From CAVRAZ01 sp963719135 (lineage in GTDB: Bacteria > Pseudomonadota > Gammaproteobacteria > DSM-19610), in contig CAVRAZ010000001.1 of assembly GCA_963719135.1 (NCBI GenBank), forward strand, positions 962,667 to 1,026,666: DNA of 64,000 nt. The letters run 5' to 3'. Made by a program: the position numbers and the translations under genes. Shown here piece by piece: positions 52,364-60,732 of the stretch (positions within the stretch are counted from its first letter, which is position 1; the number at the start of each line of letters is the position of its first letter). The notes beneath the pieces were generated by a model, which was not told the origin of the DNA, searched no databases, and saw only the letters and a program-made list of their open reading frames with translations.

Positions 52364-52450
52364 AGCCCATTCCAGCGTCCACTTGAAACTCACTTCCCTC
52401 CTCCGACGTACGGCGGCTCTTCCTTCGACCCTCACCCCATTCGGTGATTC

Positions 52451-52945
52451 GTGAGAATCTCGTCCGCCCTCTATCAAGCGCTCCTTCTTGTTCCGCTTGC
52501 AACCGGATTTCCCTCGCGGGCGGAGGCACAAGTGGCCCAACGACCCGCGATCAGCGACTCTCTTTTCCAGACTATCGCTGCGCTGGATAGTGCGCTGTTC
52601 GACGCGTACAACCGCTGCGATCTCGAACGGTTGGGCAGCTTCATCGCCGCCGATTTGGAGTTTTACCACGACCAAACGGGGTTGAGCCGAACCCGGCAGG
52701 CGCTCATCGACGCAGTGCGTACCAATATCTGCGGGAAGGTGCGCCGTGACCTGGTGCCGGGCACGCTGGAGGTCTATCCACTCCGCGGATATGGGGCGGT
52801 CGCTACCGGCGTCCATCGCTTTTGCGATGCACGCACCCATATCCAGTGCGATTCCACCAGTGGCCCGGCCAAATTCGTCACGCTGTGGAAAGAGGCGGGT
52901 GGTGTCTGGCAGATTTCACGTGTCATCAGTTATGACCACCACTGA
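52451..52945 (+). CDS. Exported NTF2-like (DUF4440) protein
   Basis: 164 aa from GTG 52451. Signal peptide ending near SRAEAQVAQ; FQTIAALDSALFDAYNRCDLERL and FIAADLEFYHDQTGLSRTRQALIDAV are the classical start of DUF4440 domains, ending WKEAGGVWQISRVISYDHH. A second secreted NTF2-like protein in the same array as 50902, though the two are not close in sequence. Role unknown. Confidence 0.78.
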   Translation: MRISSALYQALLLVPLATGFPSRAEAQVAQRPAISDSLFQTIAALDSALFDAYNRCDLERLGSFIAADLEFYHDQTGLSRTRQALIDAVRTNICGKVRRDLVPGTLEVYPLRGYGAVATGVHRFCDARTHIQCDSTSGPAKFVTLWKEAGGVWQISRVISYDHH

Positions 52946-53014
52946 CATCCAAGAGACGATGGCGTCGAACCGCTTCCCGATCAGGCCCGGACCCGGGGGC
53001 CCGGGCGCTTGGCT

Positions 53015-53139
53015 GTCTAACCCCCGCATGAAGCAGGCGGGGCCGCGCTAGCTCCGCCGGCGCGGCCAAGGTAAGATCTCAGTAGGCGGCCACGGCCCTC
53101 CGGGGCCGCGGCCCCGCTGCTTATGCGTGTTCGTTAGAC
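53015..53139 (+). other. attC: attC site 5
   Basis: R'' GTCTAAC (53015-53021) and R' GTTAGAC (53133-53139), 125 bp. CGCATGAAGCAGGCGG pairs with CCGCTGCTTATGCG leaving an extrahelical G; central GGGGCCGCG/CGCGGCCCC stem. Confidence 0.92.
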
Positions 53140-53192
53140 AGCGCGAACTACTGGCAAAGCACAGCATGAGGTATGGAAGGAATTGTTCACTA

Positions 53193-53435
53193 TCAGATCT
53201 CAGGAATTCCGAGTCCGCGGCTTTCGACCGTAATCACTTCCCGCTCCGCCTCCGCAGGGACTCCTCGAAGCCCGTCATCTCGTCGATCCTCAAGGATCAG
53301 CGTCAGCGCTTCTGCAAGGCTCTCGCGAGCCTCAGCCTTCGTCCGTCCCTGCCCATTTGCTCCAGGCACTTCTGGGCAATAGGCAATGGTCCAGTCCCCG
53401 TCATTCTCGTATACTGCCGTGAATTCATGCTTCAT
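53193..53435 (-). CDS. HicB-family antitoxin-like protein, reversed in its cassette
   Basis: 80 aa: MKHEFTAVYENDGDWTIAYCPEVPG and GQGRTKAEARESLAEALTLIL are the HicB/UPF0150 fold. HicB normally neutralises the HicA mRNA interferase; no hicA is present in the short remaining cassette sequence, so it is an orphan. Unlike every other cassette gene here it faces toward the integrase, so it would need its own promoter. Confidence 0.83.
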   Translation of the reverse strand: MKHEFTAVYENDGDWTIAYCPEVPGANGQGRTKAEARESLAEALTLILEDRRDDGLRGVPAEAEREVITVESRGLGIPEI

Positions 53436-53485
53436 TAGTCCCCCGAAGACTCAAGCTGCCTCTCGAATATGTTGTGGAACGCGCT

Positions 53486-53514
53486 GTCTAACAAGCGTTT
53501 GCAGCTGCCGGGGG
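53486..53514 (+). other. Truncated attC, left half only (end of array)
   Basis: R'' GTCTAAC (53486-53492) followed by AAGCGTTTGCAGCTGCCGGG, matching the L'' side of the other sites. No central stem or GTTRRRY box follows; sequence changes directly into a Uma2 gene at 53516. The cassette array therefore ends at a deletion junction. Confidence 0.75.
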
Positions 53515-53515
53515 C

Positions 53516-53991
53516 ATGAGTTCCTACCTTGTGGCACTGCTGATCACGTTGCCTCGCTACACGATCCAGGACCTCGAATCGTTCCCCGACGACGGCAACC
53601 GCTGAACCGGTTCGACAACGCCACCGCGTTCTCGCCGGGAGTCCTCCAGATCGAGCCCAGGCACCACCTGGAGCCCGATCTACTGGTCGTCCCGAACACT
53701 GCGCTTCCGCGCGAGTTCCGGCTGGACGCGAAGTGGACTCAGATTCGCAAATGGTGGCTCGCCGTTGAGGTTTCCGGCGTCGGGTCGGAAGTCTATGATC
53801 GGGATTTCAAAGGTCCCGCCTACCCGGCCTTGGGGGTCCTGGAGTACTGGCGGGTGGATCTGCGCGAGTCTTGCCTTTTTGTCTCGCGACGGGACGGGCC
53901 TTCCGAGGAGCCGCACCGCGACCGCGTCACCTGGGTTGCTCCTGGTCAGTCGGCGCCGGTCGAGATTTCGGTACCGGACCTCTTCCGCTGA
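53516..53991 (+). pseudogene. Uma2-family nuclease-like gene with internal deletion
   Basis: The first frame (ATG 53516) gives LPRYTIQDLESFPDDGNR and stops. The rest continues in another frame: QIEPRHHLEPDLLVVP, LAVEVSG, EVYDRDFKGPAYPALGVLEYWRVD and VEISVPDLF, the classic Uma2 (DUF820) core with the PD-(D/E)xK Asp and Glu. About 50-70 residues between them (the usual YELIDGEL region) are missing. It is not expected to make active protein and lies at the end of the integron. Confidence 0.82.
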
Positions 53992-54001
53992 TGAGGTGGT
54001 T

Positions 54002-55024
54002 CTACCGCTTCTCCCAGATAATCACGTAGCTGGTCCCGGCCGGCTGGGCGGTAATCCGGCCGGTGGATCCGCCCATCGCGGTTCGAGTCACGTTCCGGGT
54101 CCGCCCCGAACACCAGGTGGGCACCGGCAGGGCCTGCCCCACCGTCTGGGTCACGTCGGAGCAGATGTCCTTCCCGAACTCGATCAGGCTCACATCATCG
54201 GCCCGCCAGGCGCAGAGGGAGCTGACCGGAAACTCGAGCAGCGCGGTCACCCCGTTCAGGATCACCGTGGTGGTCGATCCGCTCCGGCCCACCTCGGCGG
54301 CCACCTGCGGGATATCACAGAGGCCCTGGGTGCCGTAGCGTTCCAGCTCGCTCTGGGGCATGCGGTCCCGGTGCAGCCCGAAGGCCAGCCGGCTGTGCAG
54401 GGCCTCGAAGGCCTGGTCGTCGGCCCGGGAAGCGAGCTGCCGCGACGGGCTGAGCACCGCGATCACCTGGCGGCCCTCGCCCGGCTTGAGCTCCAGGGAG
54501 AACCGGCGTTCCCCATACCCCGGATGGGTGATCCGGAGGAGATACACCCCGCGGTCCGCCGCGGAAAACGCGAAGCCTCCCAGGCTGTCGGTGAAGGTCA
54601 CCCCGCCCTTGACCCCGGCCGCCTCGACCCGGACCCCCCGGAGCGGATGGTGCGCGGTGTCCCCGACCGCGCCGTAGATCCCGGTGCGGGAGAGGGCCGT
54701 GACGACGGGGGGCAGCTGGAACGGCGCGGGCGTCATGGTGTACGACAGCACGGACGGTCGCTTCGCATCCACCTCGATCTGAGCCCGGATCGGGACATAA
54801 CCCGGAAGTCTGACCGTCAGGAAATGCGTGCCCGGCTCCACGCTGTCGATCCGGAAGGCGCCCTCGGGGCCGGTACTGGTGAGCCGGCGATCGAGCAGAA
54901 CCTCGGCTCCGGCCAACGGGGCGCCGGCCCCGTCCCGGACCGTGCCGCGCACCACCTGAACCCCTTGCGCCGAGAGCAGGGAAGGGAGGAAGAGGACCAG
55001 GGAACCGAGCGCCGAGACCCGCAT
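54002..55024 (-). CDS. Exported carboxypeptidase-regulatory-like domain protein
   Basis: 340 aa. Signal peptide MRVSALGSLVLFLPSLLSAQ, two beta-sandwich CarboxypepD_reg-type repeats (VVRGTVRDGAGAPLAGAEVLLD and VRVEAAGVKGGVTFTDSLGGF), and a C-terminal domain with several Cys (LCDIPQVAA, SLCAWRADD, DICSDVTQ). GGAGG precedes the ATG. It probably forms an extracytoplasmic binding or structural protein; the C-terminal part is unrecognised. Confidence 0.75.
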   Translation of the reverse strand: MRVSALGSLVLFLPSLLSAQGVQVVRGTVRDGAGAPLAGAEVLLDRRLTSTGPEGAFRIDSVEPGTHFLTVRLPGYVPIRAQIEVDAKRPSVLSYTMTPAPFQLPPVVTALSRTGIYGAVGDTAHHPLRGVRVEAAGVKGGVTFTDSLGGFAFSAADRGVYLLRITHPGYGERRFSLELKPGEGRQVIAVLSPSRQLASRADDQAFEALHSRLAFGLHRDRMPQSELERYGTQGLCDIPQVAAEVGRSGSTTTVILNGVTALLEFPVSSLCAWRADDVSLIEFGKDICSDVTQTVGQALPVPTWCSGRTRNVTRTAMGGSTGRITAQPAGTSYVIIWEKR

Positions 55025-55176
55025 GACACCTCCAGTGATTGCTGGGTTACCTGTCCTCGGATCGTAACGCCCGGCTGGCCATCAGGGGCGGAGGTGTCCT
55101 CGCCGGGAGACAGAACCCCGGGACCTGAATGCTACCCGAAGGGCAGAGCATGCCGGATGCCAGAGGGCATCCTGCC

Positions 55177-55205
55177 TTGTGCCACAGCGGGGGACGGCCT
55201 AGCGT
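55177..55205 (+). promoter_or_regulatory. Promoter-like TTGTGC-17-TAGCGT, 6 nt before the kinase ATG
   Basis: TTGTGC (55177-55182), 17-nt spacer, TAGCGT (55200-55205), then 6 nt to the ATG at 55212. It would give a leaderless kinase mRNA. The -10 matches only the TANNNT frame, so confidence is modest. Confidence 0.35.
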
Positions 55206-55211
55206 GAAGCG

Positions 55212-57593
55212 ATGCCGGACCTCCAGGAACAAGTCCAAACTACCCTCGGTTCGGGCTATGCCGTGGAGCGAGAGCTCGGCGGGGGCGGGATGGCGCGGGT
55301 CTTCCTCGCCACCGAGTCGCGGCTCAACCGCCGCGTCGTGGTCAAGGTCCTCCGCCCCGAAATCGCCGCGAGCACCAGCACGGATCGTTTCGAGCGGGAA
55401 ATGGCCCTCTGTGCTCGCTGCCAGCACCCTCACATCGTTCCGCTTCTTACCGCCGGCCACGTGGGCGAGCTTCCCTACTTCACCATGCCGTTCGTCGAGG
55501 GCGAATCGCTCCGGGCCCGGCTGGCCCGGGAGGGTCCGCTCCCGATCGCCGAGACCATCCGACTCCTGACCGAGATCGCCGACGCGCTGGCCTATGCCCA
55601 CCGCCAGGGGGTGATCCACCGCGACATCAAGCCGGAAAACATCCTGATTCAGGACGGCCATGCCGTCGTCGCGGACTTCGGGGTTGCCAAGGCGCTCGAC
55701 CTGGCCACGGGCGCCGGCGCTCCCGGAGCGGCCTCTCAGGTCACCGGCGTTGGAATGGTGATCGGGACTCCGGCCTACATGGCGCCGGAGCAGGCGGTGG
55801 GGGATCCCGGGGTGAATCACCGGGTCGATCTCTATGCCCTCGGCGCCGTGGGCTACGAGCTGCTCACCGGGCAGCCGCCCTTCGGCGCTCTCAGCCCGCC
55901 GGCCCTGGTGGTCGCCCAGCTCTCCCGAACGCCGGCCCCGACCACTCGGTCGCGGCCTGATTGTCCCCCCGCACTCGCCACCCTGATCGCCCGGCTCCTC
56001 GCCGTCGATCCCGGGGCCCGGCCCGCGTCGGGGGAGGAAGTGCGGGACGCGCTCCAGACCACCGGCGAGAGCGTACGAGGGGGGCCGCGGTCCGCTCGGC
56101 GCACCCGGGTAATGGGATCCCTGCTCGGCGGGGTCGCGATCCTCGGGATGGGTCTCTTGCTCCTGTTCCGCGGCGGGACCCGGGGAGCGCCGCCGGCCCC
56201 AGTCGGCCCGGCCGAGATCCGTTCCCTCGCGGTGATGCCATTCCAGAACATCGGGGGCGATTCGACCAGCGACTACTTCAGCCAGGGCCTGGCGGAGGAG
56301 CTGATCAACGCGCTCGGGCGGCTGAGCGGCCTCCGGGTCTCCTCGAGGACCTCCTCCTTCGCGGCCCGCGAGGCGACCACCGACCTCAGGGAAATTGGCC
56401 GGCACCTCGACGTGGGGGCGGTCCTGGAGGCGACAGTCCAGCACCTGGGTCAGCGGGTCAGGGTCACCGCCCGCCTGGTGGACGTCGCGCGCGACGCCCA
56501 GCTCTGGAGCGGTGATTACCAGAGCGAGCTCCGGGACGTCTTCGCGGTGCAGGACACCATTGCCCGGGCCATTGCCGAGGCGCTCAAGGTGACCCTGGCG
56601 GGGGCGCGGGCCGGCGCATCCCTGGTGGAGCGAGGCACCCGGGACCAGGAGGCCCACGACCGATACCTGCGGGGTCGTTTCTTCCTGGCCCAGCGGACCG
56701 AGGCGGCCGGGCTCAAGGCGATCGAGGCTTTCGATGGCGCCCTCGTCCGGGACTCGAACTATGCCCAGGCGTATGCAGGATTGGCCGATGCCTACGCCCT
56801 CCTGGTTCCCTTCGGCACCATGACGCCCGGGAAAGCTCGCGACCAGGCCCGGAAGGCTGCCTCCCGCGCCCTGGCGCTCGACTCCAGTCTCGCCGAGGTC
56901 CACACCTCACTCGGATTCATCGATTTCTGGCTCGACTGGGACATTGCTGACGCGGAACGGGAATACGACCGGGCCATCCAGCTCAACCCCAACTACATGC
57001 CGGCCTATCTGTTCAAGTCGTGGCTGTTGGCCGCGACCCGCCGGACTCAGGAATCCCTCACCGCGATCGAGATGGCGCGCACCCTCGACCCTCTTTCGCT
57101 CATCGTCAATACCCGGTTGGGCACCATGCTCCACTTCGCCGGCCGGGACAGCGCCGCGGTCCTCGCTTTCCGCCGTGCCCTCGAGCTGGATTCCACCTTC
57201 GCGGCGGCCAAGGCCGGGCTGGCTCTATCCCTCGCGGTGTCGGGACGGTGCGCCGAGGCCCTGACGATGTCGGCGCCGGTGGAGCCCATCCTGGGATCCT
57301 ACGAGAGCGGCCAACCCGGAGTGGTCCTGGCGATCTGTGGAAAAACGTCCGAAGCCCGTCGGGTCCTGGCTGAACTCGAAGGATTCCGGCGAAAGCGGTA
57401 TGTGTCGGCGGATGGCCTCGCGGCGATCCAAGCCGCTCTGGGACGAACCGATGAGGGGTTTGCTGAATTGAACCGGGCGGTCGCGGAACGGTCGTTCACC
57501 ATGCCGATGGTCCTGGTCGAGCCGATGTACGCTTCGCTCCACCGGGATCCTCGCTGGGCCGGATTGCAGCGAACGACGGGGATGAGTCCTTAA
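55212..57593 (+). CDS. Ser/Thr protein kinase with TolB-like and TPR regions
   Basis: 793 aa. Kinase domain, residues 15-280: Gly loop ELGGGGMARVF, Lys in VVVKVLRPE, catalytic loop VIHRDIKPENIL, DFGVAKAL and APE in YMAPEQAVG, all intact. One transmembrane helix near 305 (LLGGVAILGMGLLLLF). Residues about 335-480 are a FlgO/TolB-like domain (SLAVMPFQNIGGD, YFSQGLAEELINAL, DARLWSGDY-like DAQLWSGDY). TPR repeats fill the C-terminus (YAQAYAGLADAYALL, AFRRALELDS). The kinase is cytoplasmic with an external sensor or scaffold; targets unknown. Confidence 0.93.
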   Translation: MPDLQEQVQTTLGSGYAVERELGGGGMARVFLATESRLNRRVVVKVLRPEIAASTSTDRFEREMALCARCQHPHIVPLLTAGHVGELPYFTMPFVEGESLRARLAREGPLPIAETIRLLTEIADALAYAHRQGVIHRDIKPENILIQDGHAVVADFGVAKALDLATGAGAPGAASQVTGVGMVIGTPAYMAPEQAVGDPGVNHRVDLYALGAVGYELLTGQPPFGALSPPALVVAQLSRTPAPTTRSRPDCPPALATLIARLLAVDPGARPASGEEVRDALQTTGESVRGGPRSARRTRVMGSLLGGVAILGMGLLLLFRGGTRGAPPAPVGPAEIRSLAVMPFQNIGGDSTSDYFSQGLAEELINALGRLSGLRVSSRTSSFAAREATTDLREIGRHLDVGAVLEATVQHLGQRVRVTARLVDVARDAQLWSGDYQSELRDVFAVQDTIARAIAEALKVTLAGARAGASLVERGTRDQEAHDRYLRGRFFLAQRTEAAGLKAIEAFDGALVRDSNYAQAYAGLADAYALLVPFGTMTPGKARDQARKAASRALALDSSLAEVHTSLGFIDFWLDWDIADAEREYDRAIQLNPNYMPAYLFKSWLLAATRRTQESLTAIEMARTLDPLSLIVNTRLGTMLHFAGRDSAAVLAFRRALELDSTFAAAKAGLALSLAVSGRCAEALTMSAPVEPILGSYESGQPGVVLAICGKTSEARRVLAELEGFRRKRYVSADGLAAIQAALGRTDEGFAELNRAVAERSFTMPMVLVEPMYASLHRDPRWAGLQRTTGMSP

Positions 57594-57611
57594 AGTCGGC
57601 CGGTTTCCCGG

Positions 57612-60600
57612 TCAGGCGGACGCCACCAGCCGGCGCCGACTGCCCCGGAGGAGGGCCGGCACAATCCAGAGTGCTCCGATCGTACCCGCCACGGTGCCAC
57701 CGGCGGTGGCCAGCGCGATCGACCCGAAGAGACTGTTGCTGGTCGCGCCGACCGCCAGGGGAATCAGACTGGCCATCGTGGTCAGAGTGACCAGCACGAT
57801 CATCCCGGCTCGATCCGACGCCGCATGGAGCACGTCTTCAACCGTCAGCGATCTTCTTGCCCGCCTGCCCGTCTGCCCGTCGGCCCGTCTTTCCAGTGCC
57901 GCATCGACCAGCAGGATTGCCTGGTTCACCGCGAGACCGACCACCAGGATCACGCCCACGGCGGCTTCCCGGGTGAACGCGCTCTTGGTGATCCAGAAGA
58001 CCCCGCCCACCCCGGCCAGCGCGAGCGGCAGCGAGAGAAAGACCATCGCGGAGGCCCAGACCGAATCGAAGATGAGCGCGACCGAAAGCATCACCAGGAT
58101 CACTCCGATCGCGAAGACCAGCCAGAGCCCCTTCGCGCTTTCGTCCTCGTCCCAGGAGACCTGGTAATCGCTCACCACATAACCCGGAGGTGCGGCCACG
58201 CTCTGCATGAACGCGTCGTGGGTCCGGGTGGCCAGGCGCTGGGGCCCCCGGAAGTCGTAGGAGACGGTGCGGAGGTACTGCTGGTCCTCCCGGATCACGG
58301 TGGCGAGTCCGGGCCGCTCGCTCACCAGGGCGAGATCGCCGACCCGGATCGGTGAATCTCCCTGGTTGGGCACCATCGCGGCGCGCAGGTCGTCCAGGGC
58401 TCGCTCCCGGGCACCCTGGGCCTTGAGGGAGACGGTGGTTTCCTCTCCTCCAAGCTCGAGGCGCTGGGCCCCGACCGGGCCGCGGATTTCCCGCGCCACC
58501 GCGCTCGCGAAATCCCGGGCGGTCGACTCCGTGGCGGGCCATGGCATCCCGGTCGGGCTGAGGATCACGCTGACCGCCCGCTCCGCCCCCCATCCCCCGC
58601 TGTTGATGTCCACGTTCCTGACCCGGGAGATCGTTTCCAGCCGCTGCTTGAGGTCTGAGCGAGCTGCTCCACCCCCGGAACGAGTAACCCACCACCTTGA
58701 TGCGGAAGCTGGAGCCCCCGCCGGCTCCGCCGCTGTAGAATCCCGGGCCCTGGCCCCTGCACGTTGACCGTGGCGCCGCCGATCAGGACCGCCCGCTGGG
58801 TCATCTCCTCCTGCATCTGACCAGAGGGAGCCCGGTGAATTCCGATTCCCGGGTGAACACCAGCCACCGACCTGGGCGAAGTTCCCCTGGCCGCGGGCAT
58901 CCACCCGCTCCACCCCGGCCCGCCCCACCGCGATCTGCTCGAACTCGGCGATGGCCCGGTCGAGGCTCTCGGGGTCGGATCCCCGGGGGAAGGTCAGTCC
59001 GCGCCATCAGGGTGGTGCGCTGGCCGAACCAGTTCCCCCAGGAAGACCGGGGCACTTTCTTGACGAAGCCCCAGCCGACCAGCCGAGAAGCGCCGTGGCA
59101 AGGCCGATGGTGGCCCAGCGCCAGCGCACCAGCGGGCGCAGGGTGGCGAGGTAGAGCCGGTGCAGCCGGGGCCACGCGGCGTCCTTCCGATCGCGAAGCT
59201 TCCCACCGCCGGCAGCATGCATCACCGACGCCACCACCGACCAGAACAGGGCCAGCGTGAACGCCGCGGCGAAAGGAACGAAGGCGGCCCGCGCGTTGCC
59301 CTGGAGGTAGAGGAAGGGAAAGAGCACCACCGCGGTGGTGAGGGTGGTCCCCACGATGGCCGGGGTAATCCGGCGCGCCGCTTCGGCGCGGGCCTCCGGG
59401 GTGTGGTCGCGCCGAGCCGGAGCCGTTCCACCACGATGACGCCCGTTGTCACCAGGATGCCGATGCCCATGCCTAACCCGGCGAGCGTGAGCAGGTTCGC
59501 GGGAATCCGCAGCAGGTAGAGCCCCAGGGCGGTCCCCGCGATGGCGACCGCCGTGCTCCCCATCACCAGGCCCACGGCCCCGCCCGGCGGAGGGTGAGCA
59601 ACAGAATGAGGAACACCGATCCGAAAGGCGATGGCCCCCCGAATCGGCGAGACTCCGGAGCTGCTTGGCCAGCTCCACGCTGTCGTCGGTCTCGAGCTTG
59701 AACCACCACCCCGCGGGGAAGCAGCGGCTGGATCGAGGCGACCGACTCGCGGACCCGCCGCGCGGTGTGGATGGCGTCGGCTCCCGGCTGCCGGGTGATC
59801 TCGAGGCCGACGTTGGGGACGCCGTTGAGCCGGGAGATGTATCCCTGGGTGTCCTCCTCGGGGCGAACCGACGCCAGCTCGCCCAGCGCGAACACCCGGC
59901 CGCGACGAGGCCCGGATCGGCAGGTGCTCGAGATCCTCGTAGGCGCCGGGTTGATCGCGAAGCACCACGGCGCGAATCGTCGTGCCCCGGCGCTCCTCTC
60001 CCAGCGCCTGGACCATCCGCGCCCCCGCGAGGGCCGAGGCGATCTGGTCGGGGAGAATGCCAGCTGCCGCAGGCGCTGGGGGTCGTAGGACACCGAGACT
60101 CCGGTCTCGGCGCTTCCGTAGGTGGAGACGGTGCCGACCCCGGGCACGGTGCCAAGCCGCGGCTCGATCTGCTCCCGTGCGATCCGGGTCAGGGTGCCCG
60201 GCGGTATAGGGACCCGCCATGCTGTAGTGGAGGAGCGGCTCCTCCTGGAGCTCCTCGGGGAGATAGTTGGTGACGGTGCGGCCCGGATGATCCCGGGCGG
60301 GAAATCCTTGCGGAGCAGCTCGAGCCGCTCGTGGATCGCGAGGCGCACCAGCTGCACATCCACGGTGGGCTCGAGCCCACCGTGATGCGCACGCCGGCCC
60401 GGTCGCTCGAGTTGCTGCTGGTCTTGCGGACTCCCGCGGACTCCCTGCACCGCGGATTCGATGGGTGAAGTGATGTAGGTCTCGAGCAGCTCGGCCGAGG
60501 CACCGTACCATCGGGCGGTGATCGAAAGGCGGGGAAGCTCCACCGTGGTCTTGGTGGCGAGCGGGAGCCGGGAGAATGCCACAGTGCCGGCCAGGATGAG

Positions 60601-60654
60601 CCCGGCTCCTCCGGCCCAGATCACCGCGGGACGGGAAACGGCCCAGCGGATCAT
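57612..60654 (-). pseudogene. RND efflux permease B, many frameshifts
   Basis: About 3.04 kb from ATG 60654 (MIRWAVSRPAVIWAGGAGLI) to the stop at 57612, right for a 1,000-aa RND/HAE-type permease. The pieces are spread over three frames: porter-domain EQIEPRLGTVPGVGTVSTYG, membrane-domain NLLTLAGLGMGIGILVTTGV, and C-terminal WASAMVFLSLPLALAGVGG with LVVGLAVNQAILLVDAALE. More than ten single-base gains or losses, mostly in G/C runs, are needed to read it through, concentrated at about 58.5-60.5 kb. Some are compensating pairs. It is either decayed or poorly sequenced. It follows permease A by 72 bp. Confidence 0.8.
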
Positions 60655-60660
60655 AGGGGG

Positions 60661-60732
60661 CGGTGAGGTCGGAGAGGTCGGAGAGGTCGGAGAGGTCGCA
60701 GGGGTCAGTTGACCTGCCAGCCGACCTCACCG
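60661..60732. repeat. Perfect 12-bp inverted repeat plus four 9-bp tandem units
   Basis: CGGTGAGGTCGG (60661-60672) and CCGACCTCACCG (60721-60732) pair exactly. Inside the left arm side GAGGTCGGA is repeated three times and a fourth time as GAGGTCGCA (60665-60700). It covers the junction between the two permease genes and includes the stop codon of permease A. Confidence 0.9.

Noticed and set aside
55047..56903. 618-codon minus-strand ORF opposite the Ser/Thr kinase
   Set aside because: Antisense shadow of a kinase with all catalytic motifs intact; Arg/Gly/Pro-rich with no motif.
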